Origin: Sipunculus nudus | Taxonomy: Eukaryota; Annelida; Sipuncula; Golfingiida; Sipunculidae | DNA length: 64,000 bases | Assembly: GCA_026874595.1 (NCBI GenBank) | Contig: CM049317.1 | Location: 31,426,901-31,490,900, forward strand | Direction of reading: 5' to 3' | In this document: piece after piece, positions 59,596 to 64,000 of the stretch | How the letters are laid out: each line of letters begins with the position of its first letter | How positions within the stretch are numbered: position 1 is the first letter of the stretch | Notes under the pieces: generated by a model | What the model was told of the DNA's origin: nothing | What the model saw: the letters and a program-made list of their open reading frames with translations, nothing else | The model's database searches: none | Position numbers and translations under genes: made by a program

Positions 59596-62309
59596 CTATA
59601 TATAAATAAATAATAAACGTAAAATAACTCCAAATAAGACATACTGAGAATTTGCAACCGCTTTCTGATCACTCTGCCGATATGTGTGTCAGTCATGTGG
59701 CACGCGCCCTTTGTTGTTGATTGCGCAACAGGCAGTCCTCGCGGGGCAATAAACCTGAACGACTTCACACCTCGCTATGACAAGTTCATACCTAAGGTGC
59801 GATCTGACACACCTCGGTCTCACCAGCGGGTTTGCCTAAAGTAAGTTGCCAAAATACGCCCAAATATAAAACTTTGTCCTCGCTTTCGTATGATTCTAAG
59901 GAAAACTCCTACACGGGATAAATTTCACATAGTAAAGCGGGTCATGAATTTATTTTAAGGCAAAGGACGGGAGCCGTGGATGTTACCACGCTCTCCACAC
60001 CTTTCCTGATATCGAGTTATCAAGCGCACTGATGAATTACAAATTATTCAATTTCATGCCCAGAAAGTACTACTCCTACTGCTGAGAGTATTATTAATAC
60101 ATTTAAAAGATTTCTTACGAAAAATTGCTGATAAATACATGTATACCCGTCATAGACAGAGAAAATGTTAATCTTAAATGTTTTCATGTTCTGATAATGT
60201 TTTCTCAGATGCCGTTGCCAGTCCTCTTTAAGTTTGATAAACTGGGTACCTTGGGCTACAATGGACTCAGCAAAACTTTCTTCTTGCTTTTTTGCTCAAT
60301 ACATCAGAAATATTCAACCTTTCTGTATTAAAAACAAGCATTTAGATTTTCTAGACAAGCTCAGTCCATGATGAACCTTAACCATGATAGACGGAGCAAA
60401 TCCCAGGGGTTTCTTAAGGAAATGGGACACTGGGTATCTCAATATTCATGGTCACGTTTCAGAAAAAGAAGAGACTAGTAGCTAAATTGTCCATTTTTTT
60501 ATGCTGAATTAACGGATTTTTTTATAGTAAAAAAACTTGACATTGACCTGCGTGTCATTGCATCAGCAAATATAATGACATCATCGATATAATTTTGCAA
60601 TTAACCGCAAGGCTCCTACAGTATAGGTTAGCGTTTGCGTCTATAAAATATGAATGCTATTTGTCCATTACATAAGAACTAGCCATCAAGGTGATTGCAA
60701 CATCATCCATCTGATAATGCTTAGGGAGCCAAGTACAACACAAAGCTTTATGATGGAAGGATAAAATTCAAGAAAAATAGAGCACTAGGTATGAAACTAA
60801 CATCTAGACATTTCACTCTTTCTGCAGAGATTACATAAAGGAAAATCGCATTTTTTAATGCATAAATGACATATCATGTTTGGAAGGGCTGGACAAGCAT
60901 TTTTCGACGACCATAGTACCTTTGTTGGATCCACTTTCATGTGACTGATATTTCAACCAACCCAATTTTGCCTCAGAGTTTTTCAAATGTCATGCATTTA
61001 TATCCGCTATTATCGAGCAAACAATGACAAGACTTTTCTTTAGTTTTACCCAAGCAACCCCATAACATTCATGGTATGATTGCAACTTCTGATCTGGCTC
61101 TGGTCATTATATTGGCTAGTTGATCAATGCTTTATTCCTTAGATCGGAATCTATTGCAATTGTTAAATATCGATACTGAAACTTTTTTCCATGTATTTTG
61201 CCTCTTCCCATGTTGATAAGTTTGGTGTATTGATTTTATACTTATTTGTATAGGATAAACACCATTTACACAGTGTATATTAAAGTTACACTAAGTAAAT
61301 TTATAAAAAAAATCAAGATTAAACATTGTGTTTGTTTACAATGATATGCATAAACTAACTGTTCCTCCAAACTGATGGGTGTTTTAGCCATTGTTTATGA
61401 AAATAAATGGACAGAATTTCTTAAAACTAGATCCCCTTTTTTCATTGAGCGATTGACTTTTATAATGTTCAAATATTATTAAACAGGACACCAAACTAGG
61501 TTGTTTCTACTAAATAATCTAAACAATCTAACATTAGCTATTTTAATTCTCTGAATCAATATTTTTTGTAAAAATATTCATTAACTGTTTTGTAAAGAGT
61601 AACTTCATCCTGTTTTGCTAGATGAAAAGTAAGTGTATAGGACGGATTCATATAATGAGCCAAATTGTATTCTGATTTGCTTCGCTCACTCCAGCATCAA
61701 TCTTGATCATTTATCACCTAAAAATATGTTATATCAAATGTTAAGGTTGTGTCAAACACAGAAGACTTCAGAGCTGATGGTTTCGATGGAAGACCCCCCC
61801 CCCCGCAGGCTTCCCTGGCTTGCGCAATTGAGTCAAAATTAACAGGAATACAACATTCAGTATAAGAAGTGTCCCGGATTGTTTCTTTACGATGGATCTT
61901 CCCACACAAAAACGAAAGTGAATAAATGTCATATTTTATTTAAACATTTATCAAGTGAATGATGTAACACAGGATTGCCATTGTCATTGTTGCTCGGGGA
62001 AGATGTGTTATGAGGAGCTCCGCTGACAAGTATCACTGTTAAATGTCTGTGACCGTAATGATAAATACCCGTTCTAGAAAATCAAAGCATAGTGATAACA
62101 CTTGCGTTACCATTGATATATACGGAAAAAAGTGCAGAAAATATTTTGAGGCGGGCGAAAACCTTCAAAGCACTTCAAAAAAGAAGGGCAGTGTCATATC
62201 CAGGATGCAATGGCATAGGTGAAACATATTGTGAGGAAAACCCATTATGCACAGGAAAAGAATCAAGTTAGCTTAATATATTAATATATGTCCTACATTG
62301 TAAATATCT

Positions 62310-62537
62310 ACAGTGGAAAATAAACAAACGAAACGCCTCAAACGGACATAGAATCCATTTTTGCTACCGTGAGGCAGAGAACCGAGAGACTACGGACATA
62401 TAAACATAAGGAGCATAAAAAGGTAACGGATTTAAAGAAAGAGGTTTCACAGTTGAGGAAAGGAAATGGGAAAAGGGACAAGATTATTGTATAATTGAAT
62501 GATCTTTTCACCGGTGAACTTAATAAGATAGAAGATG
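62310..62537 (+). pseudogene. Coiled-coil-type coding fragment cut by duplication breakpoint
   Basis: One frame (from about 62326) reads TDIESIFATVRQRTERL, KHKEHKKVTDLKKEVSQLRK, then a TAA, and LNDLFTGELNKIED. The heptad-like spacing of Ile/Val/Leu with Lys/Glu suggests a coiled coil. The fragment stops exactly where the duplicated block begins at 62538. The family is unknown; LINE ORF1-like coiled coils are one option. Confidence 0.35.
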
Positions 62538-64000
62538 AAGGAATCTATCGTCGCTCACTCTGCATAAATGTGTCTTTTTAGTAGAAAATGGACATATATT
62601 AAATTTTAACTTCAGCATGCATAACATTTTATGACAAATTCATGCAGATCACGCAGCAAGAAAATGCTTAGGAATAGTTGCCACAAGCATCATCGGACGC
62701 AGTAATTCTTCTGACAGATATTTACTAGGTGTCGCGATAAGAACGGACCGCTAGTACGATGGGCATCCCTAATAAGCAGCTGCAATAAAACCTCAGGGAC
62801 TGGGCTGTGGCTCCATTTGATGCTGGACATCGATCCCAGTCTACTACATCTAATCGTATCTCCATGGTTTATCAAGGTAATAAATGTGGATACAAAAATA
62901 AATCAGGCATATAAGTGTATATATGATAACGGGTTCCTAAACACCCTGGGAGACATATGTATAAATGTATATATCATATGAGTTCAGTTATTGATACATC
63001 ATCTATCACAACTCCAGCCCTCCCCTTCGACAGTAGCTGAAGTGATTCAACCATTACCAGACCAATACCACACCATATGGACCACTCCGTTAGTAAGAAT
63101 ATGAATCTGCACATATATAAATTAACACACAATGAACTTTTTTATTCTTGAAAATTTGAACCACTTATAACGAGAGTTATGTGTAAAATTGGGGACATGG
63201 GAGCGGATAGGATAGAGAGACCTTACCTCACTTATTCTTTAGGGAAATCTAGCGTGTCGGGTTGCTTGCTCGAGATTTTGATATGATGAAGTCGATTGTC
63301 CAGCATAGATGATGGTAGAAATGCATTAAAATCATCCATTTAATATTCCCCGTTGGTTCTCAGACTCGTTAATTCCTAACATGATAACCATAACACTCAC
63401 TAAAAACAGACTGATAGAAATGTCCTTGTATGACGAACGGACAGTCTTTATAAGAGCTTTGACTTTATAATGTTAAGCAGTATACGGAATGTGTTGTGAT
63501 CGTTAGAAATCTAGGAAAGTTGACATATGGTCTAAAGGCAACACTGGTAACAGAACTGATACCTAGACAAGTATAGGGATTACCACTTTTAAAGATAGGT
63601 GTGACATTTGCCTTTTTTCCATAGTTTAGTAGTTTTCCTGAATGAAATGAAAGTTCTGCGATTGTTTTGATAAGATAGGATAGTTCCTTTGACATATTTT
63701 TAGAATAAACAGATATATATCATCTGGTCCCTTATATTTACATGTGTCTAGGGATTTAAATAAATATATTCATATAAATATATATATTTAAATAAATGAT
63801 CCAATATCACTTATTTCAAATTGTACCTCTTCTAATTTGTTATTTCATTTTCTTGGTGTTAAGGGAACATAGTTGCAATTGTAGTTTAGTATTGTTTGTT
63901 GTATAAATAGGTTGTTTAGCAGTTCTGCTTTTTCTTTTTGTTATGTAACATATGATCACTTTCCTCTGTCCAGCGGTGGTAGTGTCTTACGTGTTGTTCC
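62538..64000. repeat. Near-identical duplication, right copy, continues past window
   Basis: It repeats 54630-56092 with a constant 7,908-bp offset. Within it 63465-64000 repeats the start of the minus-strand CR1/Jockey-like relic, including its stops. Confidence 0.95.
63465..64000 (-). pseudogene. CR1/Jockey-like LINE relic, second copy (partial)
   Basis: Same sequence as 55557-56092, including KKANVTPIFKSGNP; truncated only by the window edge. Confidence 0.7.

Larger units (their letters stand above)
58815..62309. other. Non-coding stretch with one SINE-like head and a (TA)n tract
   Basis: A tRNA-like piece is at 59050-59120 and TA repeats at 59555-59593. The rest has only short frames and nothing recognisable. 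Confidence 0.4.

Noticed and set aside
1-64000. Operons, CRISPR arrays, phage or bacterial defence systems
   Set aside because: No closely packed genes, ribosome-binding sites or spacer arrays are seen; introns, SINEs and LINEs show an animal genome.

Overview
This window looks like animal nuclear DNA, most likely from a mollusc and probably a bivalve. It is visibly AT-rich and gene-poor. It carries long (TA)n tracts, tRNA-derived SINEs, DIRS-like, CR1/L2-like and L1-ORF1-type retroelements, a Gypsy-like LTR element, and a multi-exon secreted C-type lectin gene. The taxon is inferred from this repeat and lectin flavour; no marker gene fixes it. There are no prokaryotic features such as operons, CRISPR arrays or phage genes.

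Layout. 1-4955 is a decayed LINE (ORF1, endonuclease, reverse transcriptase). Its 3' end is entangled with a 22-bp inverted repeat and a ~117-bp direct repeat (4444-5451). 5.6-25 kb is mostly unrecognised non-coding DNA with SINE-like elements, a DIRS reverse-transcriptase fragment (9.84-10.26 kb), microsatellites, a zinc-finger-like ORF, and a perfect 34-bp inverted repeat at 19.36-19.43 kb. 25.62-26.98 kb is an LTR retroelement with a 673-bp LTR, a TATA box, a tRNA-Pro-like primer site and a gag fragment, fused by deletion to an LTR end. 28.67-32.14 kb (minus strand) holds the best gene: four exons, all joined at phase-1 introns, giving a predicted 233-residue secreted protein with a signal peptide, a long-form C-type lectin domain bearing QPD, and a Cys-containing PAN/apple-like tail. 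34.5-35.4 kb is a second copy of the 5.66-6.44 kb repeat.

37.75-44.7 kb is a diverged inverted copy of 14.07-17.52 kb. Both copies keep fragments of the same unrecognised protein, and the right copy is interrupted by SINEs and a DIRS fragment. 47.81-48.85 kb is a non-autonomous TA-flanked DNA transposon. 51.96-55.56 kb is an older paralogous copy of the lectin locus in which the lectin is a pseudogene. 55.56-58.81 kb holds two head-to-head LINE remnants. From 62,538 to the right edge the sequence repeats 54,630-56,092 almost exactly (one mismatch noticed), which indicates a very recent 7,908-bp-offset duplication or an assembly artefact.

The genes do not form a pathway. The window reads as an accessory, repeat-driven region where an immune-type lectin locus and an unknown gene have been duplicated, inverted and partly destroyed. 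No intact autonomous transposon was found. Exon models are from reading splice sites and frames by eye and lack transcript support.
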